DNA from: Flaviaestuariibacter sp.
GTDB lineage: Bacteria; Bacteroidota; Bacteroidia; Chitinophagales; Chitinophagaceae
Reading direction: 5' to 3'
NCBI GenBank assembly: GCA_028288515.1
Contig: JAQBNP010000195.1
Location: forward strand, 1-40,018
Length of the DNA stretch: 40,018 nt
Made by a program: the position numbers and the translations under genes. The notes under the pieces were generated by a model. That model was given only the letters and a program-made list of their open reading frames with translations. It made no database searches and was not told where the DNA came from. Of the stretch, positions 23,873-33,118 are shown in pieces (positions within the stretch are counted from its first letter, which is position 1; each line of letters begins with the position of its first letter).

Positions 23873-25513
23873 ATGAAAAAAAATCTGCTCCTTGCGTCCG
23901 TTCTGCTGGCCTGCCTTTGCGCAGCCGCGCAGGCGCCGAAGATCCCGGCCGCGACCCTTCCCGTTTTCCGGAAAGACAGTTTTCTCATTACCCGTTTCGG
24001 CGCCATCGCCGATGGACAGAAGCTCAATACAAAATCAATCAACGATGCCATCGATGCGTGCAGCCGAAAGGGCGGCGGCGTGGTGGTGATCCCCAAAGGA
24101 ATGTGGCTCACGGGCCCCATTGTTCTGAAGAGCGGCGTCAACCTTCACCTGCAGAAAAATGCGTTGCTTCAATTCACAACCGACTTCAGCCAATACCCGC
24201 TTGTCAAAGGCAACTGGGAAGGGCTTAACCAGATGCGGAACCAGTCGCCCCTCTCAGCAGAGAACGCAACGAATATTGCGATCACGGGTTATGGCATCAT
24301 CGACGGCGCGGGCGATGCGTGGCGCATGGTGAAAAAGGATAAGCTGACCGAATCGCAATGGAAAAAGCTGGTTGCATCCGGCGGCCTGCTCAGCGAGGAT
24401 AAGAAGACATGGTACCCGACTGAAAAAACAATGAAGGGCTCGAAGCTCAAAAACCCGGGCGAGATCACACCCGAAAAGACCGACGAGTTTTACGAGTCGA
24501 TCAAGGATTTCCTCCGCCCCAACCTGCTGGTGCTGACACGCTGCAAAAAAATATTACTGGAAGGTGTGACCTTCCAGAACTCGCCCGCCTGGTGCCTTCA
24601 CCCCTTGATGAGCGAGGACATCACGATCCGCAACATCTACGCGAAGAACCCCTGGTACGCCCAGAATGGCGATGGCATCGACCTTGAAAGCTGCAGCAAC
24701 GTTCTTCTCGAGAACAGCACCTTCGACGTCGGCGATGACGGCATCTGCATCAAGTCCGGACGTGACGAAGCCGGTCGCAAGCGCGGCATGCCCACGCAAA
24801 ATGTGTGGGTCCGTAATTGCACGGTTTACCATGCTCACGGCGGGTTCGTTGTCGGTAGCGAGATGAGCGGCGGCGCGCGCAATATCCGAGTGGATGACTG
24901 CACATTTATTGGTACCGACATTGGCCTTCGCTTCAAGACGACGCGCGGCCGCGGCGGCATCGTGGAGAATATCTACATCAACAATACCGTGATGAAGGAC
25001 ATCGTCGGCGAGGCCATCCTGTTCGATATGTATTACGCGGCGCAGGATCCGATCGCCCTTGCCGGTGAGCGGCGTGAGCCACCCAAAGTGGAAACACTGC
25101 CGGTATCGGAAGCGACGCCGCAGTTCCGCAATATCTACGTCAACGGCGTCGTTGCGAACGGGGCTGCCAAAGCCATCTTTGTACGCGGCCTGCCGGAAAT
25201 GAACGTGAAGAATATCGTGATGGAGAACATGACCATCGAAGCCACCGAAGGCCTCGACATGACCGAAGGAACCGCGATTACGCTGCGCAACGTACGGCTT
25301 CTCGTCCGGCAGACCAACCCTGTCCTGAACATCCACAACAGCCGAGACATCACGCTCGACCGGGTGACCTACAGCAAAGACGCCGAGCTTCTCCTTAACG
25401 TGAGCGGCGAGAAGAGCAAAGGCATTCGTCTGAATGGTACGGACATAAAGGGAGCACGCAAAGGAATTGAATTTACATACGGCGCTACGGAAGCTGCCGT
25501 TGGAATGAAATAA
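23873..25513 (+). CDS. Polygalacturonase-type glycoside hydrolase family 28
   Basis: A 546-residue GH28 enzyme hydrolysing alpha-1,4 galacturonosyl (or related) links in pectic oligomers. The signal peptide is MKKNLLLASVLLACLCAAAQ. The beta-helix begins with FGAIADGQKLNTKSINDAID and carries the four family motifs: NGDGID with Asp267, GDDGICIKSG with Asp288 and Asp289, HGGFVVGSE with His322, and RFKTTRG with Arg353 and Lys355. The catalytic set is complete. It is longer than simple polygalacturonases, with an extra stretch at about 150-215 (KKDKLTESQWKKL...) seen in many Bacteroidota members, which are often exo-acting on short oligomers. It is the first gene of the operon that continues into cytoplasmic uronate metabolism. 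Confidence 0.95.
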   Translation: MKKNLLLASVLLACLCAAAQAPKIPAATLPVFRKDSFLITRFGAIADGQKLNTKSINDAIDACSRKGGGVVVIPKGMWLTGPIVLKSGVNLHLQKNALLQFTTDFSQYPLVKGNWEGLNQMRNQSPLSAENATNIAITGYGIIDGAGDAWRMVKKDKLTESQWKKLVASGGLLSEDKKTWYPTEKTMKGSKLKNPGEITPEKTDEFYESIKDFLRPNLLVLTRCKKILLEGVTFQNSPAWCLHPLMSEDITIRNIYAKNPWYAQNGDGIDLESCSNVLLENSTFDVGDDGICIKSGRDEAGRKRGMPTQNVWVRNCTVYHAHGGFVVGSEMSGGARNIRVDDCTFIGTDIGLRFKTTRGRGGIVENIYINNTVMKDIVGEAILFDMYYAAQDPIALAGERREPPKVETLPVSEATPQFRNIYVNGVVANGAAKAIFVRGLPEMNVKNIVMENMTIEATEGLDMTEGTAITLRNVRLLVRQTNPVLNIHNSRDITLDRVTYSKDAELLLNVSGEKSKGIRLNGTDIKGARKGIEFTYGATEAAVGMK

Positions 25514-25525
25514 GAACACAACCGC

Positions 25526-27460
25526 ATGACCGCGACAATGCCGATGAAACGATTCTTGCTCAGTATGGCCCTTGGAGCGGCAGCCTGCACCGCGTTCGCG
25601 CAGCGCCCGGCCTCGCCTGCGGCTGCCATTGCACAAACGGCGATGACGATCTGGAAAGACTCATTCGCGCTCGAGGGCGACAAGACCGCAAAGTGGCGTT
25701 ACGACCAGGGCGTGGTCTTAAAAGGCATCGAAGGATTGTGGAAGGCAACCGGGGACGCACGGTATTTCCAATACATCCAGAAGAGCATGGACTTCTATGT
25801 GGGCGAAGACGGGTCCATCCGCGGCTACCGCCCCGACGAATACAATATCGACCACGTGAACAACGGTCGCATGCTGCTGCTGCTCTACAACGTGACAGGA
25901 AAAGAAAAATACCGCAAGGCAGCGCAACTTCTTCGCAAACAACTGGAGACGCACCCACGGACGACCGAAGGAAGCTTCTGGCACAAAAAGATCTATACGA
26001 GCCAGGTCTGGCTGGACGGCCTCTATATGGGCCAGCCCTTTTATGCGGAGTACGCTTTTCTCTTTCACGAGGACACCGTGTTCGCAGACATTGCGCGGCA
26101 GTTCAGTGCCGTCGAGCGTCACACGCGGGACCCCAAGACCGGGCTGTTGTATCATGGCTGGGATGAAAGCCGAGAGCAGGCATGGGCAGACAAGCAAACC
26201 GGTCGCTCGGCGAATGCATGGGGCCGCGCAATGGGCTGGTACGGCATGGCTCTGGTCGATGTCCTGGATCATTTTCCAGCCAACCATCCCGGGCGCGATT
26301 CCATCGTTCGCATCCTCAATCGCTTTGCTTTCGCGGTGAGCGCGGCACAGGATAAGAAGAGCGGTCTTTGGTTTGACGTGATGAACGTACCCGCGGCACC
26401 AAAAAATTACCTTGAGGCGTCGGCGTCCTCCATGTTCGTCTATGCGCTCGCCAAGGGCGTTCGCAAGGGGTACCTGCCTGCAGCTTTCTTTGCGGTAGCG
26501 AAGAAGGGCTATGATGGCATCCTCGCCATGTTTGTGAAGACGGAAGGAGGGCAGGCAAACCTGCATGGCACAGTCAGCGTTTCCGGACTGGGCGGCAAGC
26601 CCTACCGCGATGGCAGCGTGGCTTATTACCTCGGCGAGCCCGTCATCGTCAACGATCCAAAAGGGATGGGCGCTTTTATCCAGGCGGCAAACGAGATGGA
26701 GATGGCGGCCACGCGCACGGTTGGCAAAGGGAAGACGGTCCTGCTTGACAATTTTTTCAATGCTGAAACAAGAAAGGATGCATCAGGCGCGGACGCCCCC
26801 TACCACTACGTTTGGAATGAGCAGGATAACGGCGGCTTCTCCATGCTGGGCGGCATCTTTGAGCGATACGGCGTACAGCAAAAAACGCTTGGCGTTGCGC
26901 CCTCGGCAACAACATTAAAAGGCGATGTCTACATCATCGTCGATCCCGATACAGAAAAGGAAACGGCGCACCCGCACTTGATCCAGCCAGAGCATATTCA
27001 GGCGATCTACGACTGGGTGCGAGGTGGTGGTGTCCTGTGGCTGTTGGGCAACGATACCGGCAATGTGGAGTTTACGCATTTCAACCAGCTCGCAGCCAGG
27101 TTTGGTGTCCAGTTCAACAAGGACAGCCGCGGACGTGTCACCGGCAACCAGTTTGAAATGGGGACGCTCGCTATTCCGGCCGGCAACGAAGTTTTCCCAA
27201 CAACAAAAAAAGTGTACATCAAGGAGTGGGCATCGCAAGCACTTTCCGGGGCGGCGCGCCTGGTGCTCGCCGATAGTGGCGCGGTTGTCGTGTCCATCAC
27301 GAAGGTCGGCAAGGGCGCGGTCTTCGCGGTGGGCGACCCATGGTTCTACAACGAATATGTCGACGGGCGAAAGCTTCCCGCGGGCCTCGAAAATTACAAG
27401 GCCGCTGAGGATCTTGTGCGCTGGTCGATCAGTCAATCTAAAAAAGGACGCGGGAAATGA
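25526..27460 (+). CDS. GH105 unsaturated rhamnogalacturonyl/galacturonyl hydrolase with C-terminal extension
   Basis: A 644-residue protein. Residues 30-375 form an (alpha/alpha)6 barrel of GH105 (YteR/YesR type), which removes 4,5-unsaturated uronate from the non-reducing end of lyase products. Visible landmarks are WRYDQGVVLKGIEGLWKATGD, GYRPDEYNIDHVNNGRMLL, VWLDGLYMGQPFYAEYA with the probable catalytic Asp164, and GRSANAWGRAMGWYGMALVD. From about 400 to 640 a second domain follows (GKTVLLDNFFNAE, GDVYIIVDPDTEKE, WVRGGGVLWLLGND, GKGAVFAVGDPWFYNE) with the look of a GATase1/DUF4350-like fold. The signal peptide is MKRFLLSMALGAAACTAFAQ, so the ATG at 25544 is an equally good start. The stop overlaps the next gene by four bases. 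Confidence 0.92.
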   Translation: MTATMPMKRFLLSMALGAAACTAFAQRPASPAAAIAQTAMTIWKDSFALEGDKTAKWRYDQGVVLKGIEGLWKATGDARYFQYIQKSMDFYVGEDGSIRGYRPDEYNIDHVNNGRMLLLLYNVTGKEKYRKAAQLLRKQLETHPRTTEGSFWHKKIYTSQVWLDGLYMGQPFYAEYAFLFHEDTVFADIARQFSAVERHTRDPKTGLLYHGWDESREQAWADKQTGRSANAWGRAMGWYGMALVDVLDHFPANHPGRDSIVRILNRFAFAVSAAQDKKSGLWFDVMNVPAAPKNYLEASASSMFVYALAKGVRKGYLPAAFFAVAKKGYDGILAMFVKTEGGQANLHGTVSVSGLGGKPYRDGSVAYYLGEPVIVNDPKGMGAFIQAANEMEMAATRTVGKGKTVLLDNFFNAETRKDASGADAPYHYVWNEQDNGGFSMLGGIFERYGVQQKTLGVAPSATTLKGDVYIIVDPDTEKETAHPHLIQPEHIQAIYDWVRGGGVLWLLGNDTGNVEFTHFNQLAARFGVQFNKDSRGRVTGNQFEMGTLAIPAGNEVFPTTKKVYIKEWASQALSGAARLVLADSGAVVVSITKVGKGAVFAVGDPWFYNEYVDGRKLPAGLENYKAAEDLVRWSISQSKKGRGK

Positions 27461-28488
27461 AGCAGCTCACCACCATTGTGCTTGGCTGCCTGCTTCTTTT
27501 CGCGCAGTGTTCCGTCGGCCGGCCCCGGCAGGCACGTGCGATCGTGGTGGACAGGAACGGCGGTGGCGACTTTACGTCGATCCAGCAGGCGATCAACAGC
27601 CTGTCGGACTCAGCTTCCACCCAACGCGTCATTCACATCCGCCCGGGTACCTACAACGAAAAGATCTTCCTGAGCAAGCACCACATCGTGCTGGAAGGAG
27701 AGGATCGGGAAACGACGATCATTACCCAGGACATCGCCCGGGATGAATGGCGCTGTGGTCATCCCGACGACTGGGGCGTGGCGACACTCAACGTCAACGG
27801 TGACGACATCACATTGAAGAACCTGACGATCGCAAATGACTATGGCTTTCATTTCAAGGAGCCGCGTGTCATCGATTGTCCATCCGATACGGCGACGCAT
27901 AAAAAAACGATCACGATGGGCGGCCACCAGATGGCTCTTCGCAGCATCACGGCCACGCGCCTGAGCGCCGTCAACTGCCGGTTTCGCGCCTATGCCGGCG
28001 ACACTGTCAGTCCTTGGAATCTCCAGGATGGCATGTTCTATTTCCGCGACTGCATCATCGAAGGCGGCGTCGATTTCTTCTGCCCCCGCGGCTGGTCGTA
28101 TGCTGAAAACTGCACCTTCTATGCCAACACCGGCCCGGCAGCCATCTGGCACGACGGGTCCGGCAACCCTGATTTCAAGACAGTGCTGAAGAACTGCAGC
28201 TTCGATGGCTACAGTGGCTTCAAGCTCGGTCGCTATCATAAGGACGCGCAATTCTACCTGGTCGATTGCAGGTTTTCGAAGAACATGTCCGATACCGATA
28301 TTTATCTTGTCCCGACGGCCAACAAGGTCAACTGGGGCCGGCGCGTGTATTATTCCGGCTGTCACCGCGAAGGCGGCGATTATGCATGGTTCCAGGATAA
28401 CCTGGCTTCGGCATCCGGCGCACCGAAAGCCTCTCAACTCAATTCCCAATGGGTGTTCAACGGAGCATGGCACCCTGAAAACGATTAA
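27457..28488 (+). CDS. Divergent pectinesterase-family (CE8-like) protein
   Basis: A 343-residue secreted beta-helix protein of the CE8 family but with an altered active site. The N-terminus has a hydrophobic segment ending FAQC (Cys18), possibly a lipoprotein. Family features are VVDRNGGGDFTSIQQAIN, HIRPGTYNEKI and HQMALRS with Gln158. The usual GQDT motif is AGDTVSP (Asp182 kept, preceding Gln replaced by Gly), DFIFGxA is DFFCPRG (Asp206 kept), and LGRPW is LGRYHKD (Arg259 kept). The catalytic aspartates and the arginine remain, so it may still be an esterase with a different substrate, for example a methyl ester on a rhamnogalacturonan or unsaturated end. It overlaps GH105 by four bases and precedes uxaB by 12 bp. 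Confidence 0.85.
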   Translation: MKQLTTIVLGCLLLFAQCSVGRPRQARAIVVDRNGGGDFTSIQQAINSLSDSASTQRVIHIRPGTYNEKIFLSKHHIVLEGEDRETTIITQDIARDEWRCGHPDDWGVATLNVNGDDITLKNLTIANDYGFHFKEPRVIDCPSDTATHKKTITMGGHQMALRSITATRLSAVNCRFRAYAGDTVSPWNLQDGMFYFRDCIIEGGVDFFCPRGWSYAENCTFYANTGPAAIWHDGSGNPDFKTVLKNCSFDGYSGFKLGRYHKDAQFYLVDCRFSKNMSDTDIYLVPTANKVNWGRRVYYSGCHREGGDYAWFQDNLASASGAPKASQLNSQWVFNGAWHPEND

Positions 28489-28500
28489 AGCGATGTGTGT

Positions 28501-30021
28501 ATGATCCTGTCCAGATTCAGTCTCAGAAATGTCAACCCGGAGCCGGTCGTGCTCCCGGACGAGGCCCTCTTCGAGCTGCCGGAGAAAGTTCTCCAGTTCG
28601 GCACCGGTGTCCTGCTGCGTGGACTTCCCGACTATTTTATTGATAAGGCAAACCGCCAGGGCCTGTTCAACGGTCGCATCGTAGTGGTGAAGTCAACGGC
28701 TCAGGGCGACTCGTCCGCATTCGACAAGCAGGACGGCCTCTATACGATGTGCATCCGGGGTGTTGCCCAGGGAGAAAAGGTTGAAGAGAATATCGTCAAC
28801 GCGTCGATCAGCCGTGTGCTGAGCGCTTCGGAAGACTGGGAACAGATCCTCGAGTGCGCCCACAATCTTGCCTTGCAGATCGTCATCTCCAACACGACGG
28901 AGGTGGGCATCCAGCTGGTCAATGATGATATCCGACACCATCCTCCCAAGTCATATCCCGGCAAGCTGCTGGCGTTTCTGTATGAGCGCTTCCAGGCCTT
29001 CGGCGGCAGTGAGCTCAGCGGCATGGTCATCGTGCCGACCGAGCTGATCCCCGATAACGGGCGCAAGCTCGAATCCATCGTGCTGGAGCTCGCTCACCTG
29101 AATGGGCTCGAGGATGAATTCATCCAGTGGCTCGAAGAGCACAATCATTTCTGCAACTCCCTTGTTGACAGGATCGTTCCGGGCAAGCCCGAAGCCACGA
29201 CCAAGGCAGGTGTGGAGGAAGAGCTTGGCTATACAGACAACCTCATGATCGTATCGGAGGTTTATCGCTTGTGGGCGATCGAAGGCGATGCACACGTGCG
29301 CAGCATTCTTTCGTTTGCCGCGGCCGATAAGGGCGTCGTGATCCAGCCCGATATCAACGCGTTTCGCGAGCTCAAGCTGCGCCTGCTGAATGGCACACAT
29401 ACACTGAGCTGCGGCCTCGCGTTTCTTGCCGGTTTCGAGACAGTGAAGGAAGCGATGGACGATGAGGCGGTGTCGACTTATATCTCCGACCTGATGCAAA
29501 CCGAGATCGCCCCGGCAATCCCGTATGATCTTCCGCTTTCCGAGGCACAGGCCTTTGGCCGTGATGTTCTCGACAGGTTTCGCAACCCGCACATCCGGCA
29601 CCAGTGGCTCAGCATCACGCTGAACTACAGCTCCAAGATGAAGATGCGGTGCCTGCCGGTGCTCCTGGAACATTATAAGAAAAGCGGCAACGTACCCGAG
29701 CTGATGGCAGCTGGCTTTGCCGCGTATCTCTGCTTCATGAAAGCTGTGCGCCACGCGGACGGCATCTATTGGGGCGAGAGCAATGGCCAGGAATACCCGA
29801 TCCAGGACGAAATGGCCGAGGTCTTTTACAAGCGCTGGGCTGGCCTGACGGTTGCCGGCATGGTGCAAGACGTCTTTCGCGACACAGCCTTCTGGGGCAC
29901 GGACCTCAACCTGCTTCCCGGCTGGACCGAAGCCGTGGTAGAAAAAGTAAACGCAATCCTGAATGGCGGCGTACGCGAGGCGCTCGAATCAAGTACTCTA
30001 AAAAAAGTGAAAGCAGCATAA
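28501..30021 (+). CDS. uxaB: Tagaturonate reductase (altronate oxidoreductase)
   Basis: A 506-residue member of the mannitol dehydrogenase/UxaB family, which reduces D-tagaturonate to D-altronate with NADH in the cytoplasm. The Rossmann region is VLQFGTGVLLRGLPDYFID (about residues 31-50); other family landmarks are VKSTAQGDSSAFDKQDGLYT, ISNTTEVGI, NFLxDRI-like CNSLVDRIVPGKPE and KLRLLNGTHTLSCGLAFL (the Lys/Asn-His region of the catalytic site). I use the ATG at 28501; a GTG two codons upstream is in frame. Length and order (uxaB, uxaA, uxaC) fit the galacturonate branch rather than the fructuronate (UxuB) branch. The stop overlaps the uxaA start by one base. Confidence 0.93.
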   Translation: MILSRFSLRNVNPEPVVLPDEALFELPEKVLQFGTGVLLRGLPDYFIDKANRQGLFNGRIVVVKSTAQGDSSAFDKQDGLYTMCIRGVAQGEKVEENIVNASISRVLSASEDWEQILECAHNLALQIVISNTTEVGIQLVNDDIRHHPPKSYPGKLLAFLYERFQAFGGSELSGMVIVPTELIPDNGRKLESIVLELAHLNGLEDEFIQWLEEHNHFCNSLVDRIVPGKPEATTKAGVEEELGYTDNLMIVSEVYRLWAIEGDAHVRSILSFAAADKGVVIQPDINAFRELKLRLLNGTHTLSCGLAFLAGFETVKEAMDDEAVSTYISDLMQTEIAPAIPYDLPLSEAQAFGRDVLDRFRNPHIRHQWLSITLNYSSKMKMRCLPVLLEHYKKSGNVPELMAAGFAAYLCFMKAVRHADGIYWGESNGQEYPIQDEMAEVFYKRWAGLTVAGMVQDVFRDTAFWGTDLNLLPGWTEAVVEKVNAILNGGVREALESSTLKKVKAA

Positions 30022-31667
30022 TGCGAAATGTGACGAAAGTGCATCCAGACGATAATGTGATCGTGGCCCTCACCAACCTCGAGGAAGGCGACCTGGTCAC
30101 GTACGATGGAACCGAATACAGGTTGCCCGGCCGCGTGCCTGCCAAGCACAAGTTTGTGACGCAGGACCTCCAGCCTGGCGATGAGGTCATGATGTATGGC
30201 GTGCTTGTTGGCAAGGCCGCGAAGCCGATCAGCAAGGGTGGCGTCATTACGACGTCCAACCTAAAACATGCAGCCAACGGCTTTACGGTTGGGGAGCGAA
30301 AGATCTCCTGGCAGGCGCCCGATGCATCGCGTTTTGCCGGCAAGACCTTTCGCGGGTTTCACCGCGCCGACGGCAAAGTAGGGACGGCAAACTACTGGCT
30401 CGTCATCCCGCTCGTTTTTTGCGAGAACCGCAATCTCGACGTGCTTCGCGAAGCGCTCGTAGAGGAGCTTGGATACGGCCGCAACCGGCAGAACAAGATC
30501 GAAGTGGCGCAGCTGATCGAGATGTACAGGCGCGGAAGCGGTCCCGAAGAGATTCTGCAGGCCGACCTCGGTACGCGTCAGAAGGAAGCGCGCGCACGCC
30601 TCTTCCCGAATGTCGATGGCATTAAATTTCTCAACCACGACGGTGGGTGCGGTGGCATCCGGCAGGACGCGCAAACGCTGTGTGGACTGTTGGCCGGCTA
30701 TATCACGCATGCCAATGTTGCCGGCGCAACGGTGCTCAGCCTGGGATGCCAGAACGCGCAGGTGCAGATGCTGCAGGAAGAGATCGCAAAACGCGACGCT
30801 CATTTCAGCAAGCCTCTCTATATCCTGGAGCAGCAAAAGATCGGTACCGAGTCAGAACTCATCTCTCAGGCCATCAAGCAAACGTTTGCGGGCCTCGTAC
30901 AGGCAAACAAAATGGAGAGGCAGCCGGCGCCATTAAGTAAATTGTGCATCGGGCTCGAGTGCGGCGGATCGGATGGCTTCAGTGGTATTTCGGCGAACCC
31001 TGCGATCGGCTATACGTCCGACCTGCTTGTTGCGCTGGGCGGCTCCGTGATCCTGTCCGAGTTCCCCGAGCTCTGCGGCGTCGAGCAGAATATAAGCGAC
31101 CGCTGTGTCAGCGTTGAAGCGGCACAACGATTCGGAAGCCTGATGAAGACCTATGCGCAACGCGCCGTGGAAGCGGGTTCCGGCTTCGACATGAACCCGT
31201 CGCCCGGCAATATCAAGGATGGCCTGATCACCGATGCGATCAAGTCGGCGGGGGCAGCGAAGAAAGGCGGCACGTCGCCGGTCGTGGACATCCTCGATTA
31301 CCCGGAGATGGTGACGAAGCCAGGGTTGAACCTCCTCTGCACGCCGGGTAACGACGTGGAAAGCACGACGGCCGAGGTTGGTTCCGGGGCGACCGTGGTT
31401 CTCTTTACCACCGGCCTCGGCACACCTACGGGCAACCCGGTTGCACCCGTAGTGAAGCTGGCGAGCAACACGACGCTTTATAACAAGATGCATGATATCA
31501 TCGACATCAATACCGGCACGATCATCGAAGGAAGCGAGACCATCGAACAGGCCGGCGAGCGCATCCTCGATTACGTGATCCAGCTTGCCAGCGGCGAGGT
31601 GGAAGCGGCCTCGGTGCGAAACGGGCAGGACGATTTTATTCCCTGGAAACGCGGCGTTTCCCTATAA
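30021..31667 (+). CDS. uxaA: Altronate dehydratase
   Basis: A 548-residue altronate dehydratase that converts D-altronate to 2-keto-3-deoxygluconate. The N-terminal SAF-like domain (about 8-95: KVHPDDNVIVALTNLEEGD, KHKFVTQDLQPGDEVMMYG) is fused to the larger catalytic domain (about 105-540) with GFHRADGKVGTANYWLVIP, FLNHDGGCGGIRQD, LECGGSDGFSGISANPAIG and STTAEVGSGATVVLFTTGLG. The Cys-rich GGCGG and ECGGSD stretches are those expected for the metal site. The ATG at 30021 overlaps the uxaB stop (TAATG); translation is probably coupled. The protein ends with the usual DFIPWKRGVSL. Confidence 0.95.
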   Translation: MRNVTKVHPDDNVIVALTNLEEGDLVTYDGTEYRLPGRVPAKHKFVTQDLQPGDEVMMYGVLVGKAAKPISKGGVITTSNLKHAANGFTVGERKISWQAPDASRFAGKTFRGFHRADGKVGTANYWLVIPLVFCENRNLDVLREALVEELGYGRNRQNKIEVAQLIEMYRRGSGPEEILQADLGTRQKEARARLFPNVDGIKFLNHDGGCGGIRQDAQTLCGLLAGYITHANVAGATVLSLGCQNAQVQMLQEEIAKRDAHFSKPLYILEQQKIGTESELISQAIKQTFAGLVQANKMERQPAPLSKLCIGLECGGSDGFSGISANPAIGYTSDLLVALGGSVILSEFPELCGVEQNISDRCVSVEAAQRFGSLMKTYAQRAVEAGSGFDMNPSPGNIKDGLITDAIKSAGAAKKGGTSPVVDILDYPEMVTKPGLNLLCTPGNDVESTTAEVGSGATVVLFTTGLGTPTGNPVAPVVKLASNTTLYNKMHDIIDINTGTIIEGSETIEQAGERILDYVIQLASGEVEAASVRNGQDDFIPWKRGVSL

Positions 31668-31678
31668 GCGATACGACA

Positions 31679-33118
31679 ATGAAACAATTTCTCGACGATC
31701 ATTTTTTACTGCAGACGAAAACGGCCGAGCGCCTCTACCATGAGTTCGCGAAGGAAATGCCGATCATCGATTACCATTGCCACCTTCCGCCGGACCAGAT
31801 CGCGGCGGATCTGAACTTCGGGAACCTCACGCAGGTTTGGCTATACGGCGATCATTACAAATGGCGCGCGATGCGCACGAACGGGGTGAGCGAACGCTTC
31901 TGCACCGGCGATGCGCCCGACTTCGAGAAGTTCCTGAAATGGGCGGAAACAGTACCTTATACGCTTCGCAATCCCCTCTATCATTGGACGCACCTCGAGC
32001 TGCGCCGGTACTTCGGCGTCAACGACATCCTCAACGCATCGACAGCCGCGCGCATTTACGAAACATGCACGGCGCAACTGCAGGAGCCCGGCTTTTCCGT
32101 TCGCAACCTGCTTCGCAAGATGAACGTAAACGTGGTGTGCACAACAGACGATCCGATCGACTCCCTCGGTCATCACCAACAACTCAAAGCCGACGGCTTC
32201 GAGATCCGGGTGCTGCCGGCGTTCCGTCCAGACAAAGCCATGAATGTCGACGACGCCGTTTCGTTCAACGACTACCTCGCCAAACTGGAGCTTGCCTCCG
32301 ATACCACGATCGCTACCTACAGCGATTATCTCGATGCACTGAGGAACCGGCATGACTATTTCGCAGAAAACGGCTGCTCCGTTTCAGACCACGGCCTAGA
32401 GCAGGTCTACGCGGAAGACTATACTGAAGCCGAGATCGAGGCGATCTTCCGAAAGATCCGCTCCGGCAAAGACCTTACGCAGGACGAGCGACTGAAGTTC
32501 AAGTCGGCCGCTCTTGAGATCTTCGCCGTGTGGGACCATGAGAAGGGGTGGGTGCAGCAATACCACCTTGGCGCCCTGCGCAATAACAACTCGCGCATGA
32601 TGCGCCGCCTCGGCGCGGATACAGGCTGGGATTCGATCGGGGACTTCTCCCAGGGTAAGGCACTGGCGCGGTTCCTGGACCGTCTCGATACGAAGGACCA
32701 GCTCGCAAAGACCATTTTGTACAACCTCAACCCCGCGGACAACGAGCTCATGGCCACCATGATCGGCAACTTCAACGATGGCTCTGCGGCGGGCAAGATC
32801 CAATGGGGCTCCGGCTGGTGGTTCCTCGATCAAAAAGACGGCATGACGAAACAGCTCAACGCATTGTCCAATATGGGCCTGCTCAGCAAGTTCGTAGGCA
32901 TGCTGACGGATTCGCGGAGCTTTCTTTCATACCCAAGACACGAATATTTCCGACGCATTCTCTGCAACCTGTTCGGGGACGAGATCGAGAACGGCGAGCT
33001 GCCGGCAGACATTGACTGGACCGGAAGCGTCATCCAGGACATCTGCTACCGCAATGCGAACCGCTATTTCAACTGGGAGACTGCCGGTCATCAACAACCG
33101 TTAACTGCTGCACGATGA
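31679..33118 (+). CDS. uxaC: Uronate (glucuronate/galacturonate) isomerase
   Basis: A 479-residue uronate isomerase, which turns D-galacturonate into D-tagaturonate (and D-glucuronate into D-fructuronate). It is a distant member of the amidohydrolase superfamily. Visible family stretches are MPIIDYHCHLPPDQIAADLNF with the metal-binding His-x-His, WLYGDHYKWRAMRTNGV, PLYHWTHLELRRYFGV, VVCTTDDPIDSLGHH, VLPAFRPDKA, and near the end LTDSRSFLSYPRHEYFRRILCNL. Length agrees with the family. It is 11 bp after uxaA and overlaps kdgK by four bases. It is the entry step for galacturonate set free by GH28 and GH105. Confidence 0.96.
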   Translation: MKQFLDDHFLLQTKTAERLYHEFAKEMPIIDYHCHLPPDQIAADLNFGNLTQVWLYGDHYKWRAMRTNGVSERFCTGDAPDFEKFLKWAETVPYTLRNPLYHWTHLELRRYFGVNDILNASTAARIYETCTAQLQEPGFSVRNLLRKMNVNVVCTTDDPIDSLGHHQQLKADGFEIRVLPAFRPDKAMNVDDAVSFNDYLAKLELASDTTIATYSDYLDALRNRHDYFAENGCSVSDHGLEQVYAEDYTEAEIEAIFRKIRSGKDLTQDERLKFKSAALEIFAVWDHEKGWVQQYHLGALRNNNSRMMRRLGADTGWDSIGDFSQGKALARFLDRLDTKDQLAKTILYNLNPADNELMATMIGNFNDGSAAGKIQWGSGWWFLDQKDGMTKQLNALSNMGLLSKFVGMLTDSRSFLSYPRHEYFRRILCNLFGDEIENGELPADIDWTGSVIQDICYRNANRYFNWETAGHQQPLTAAR

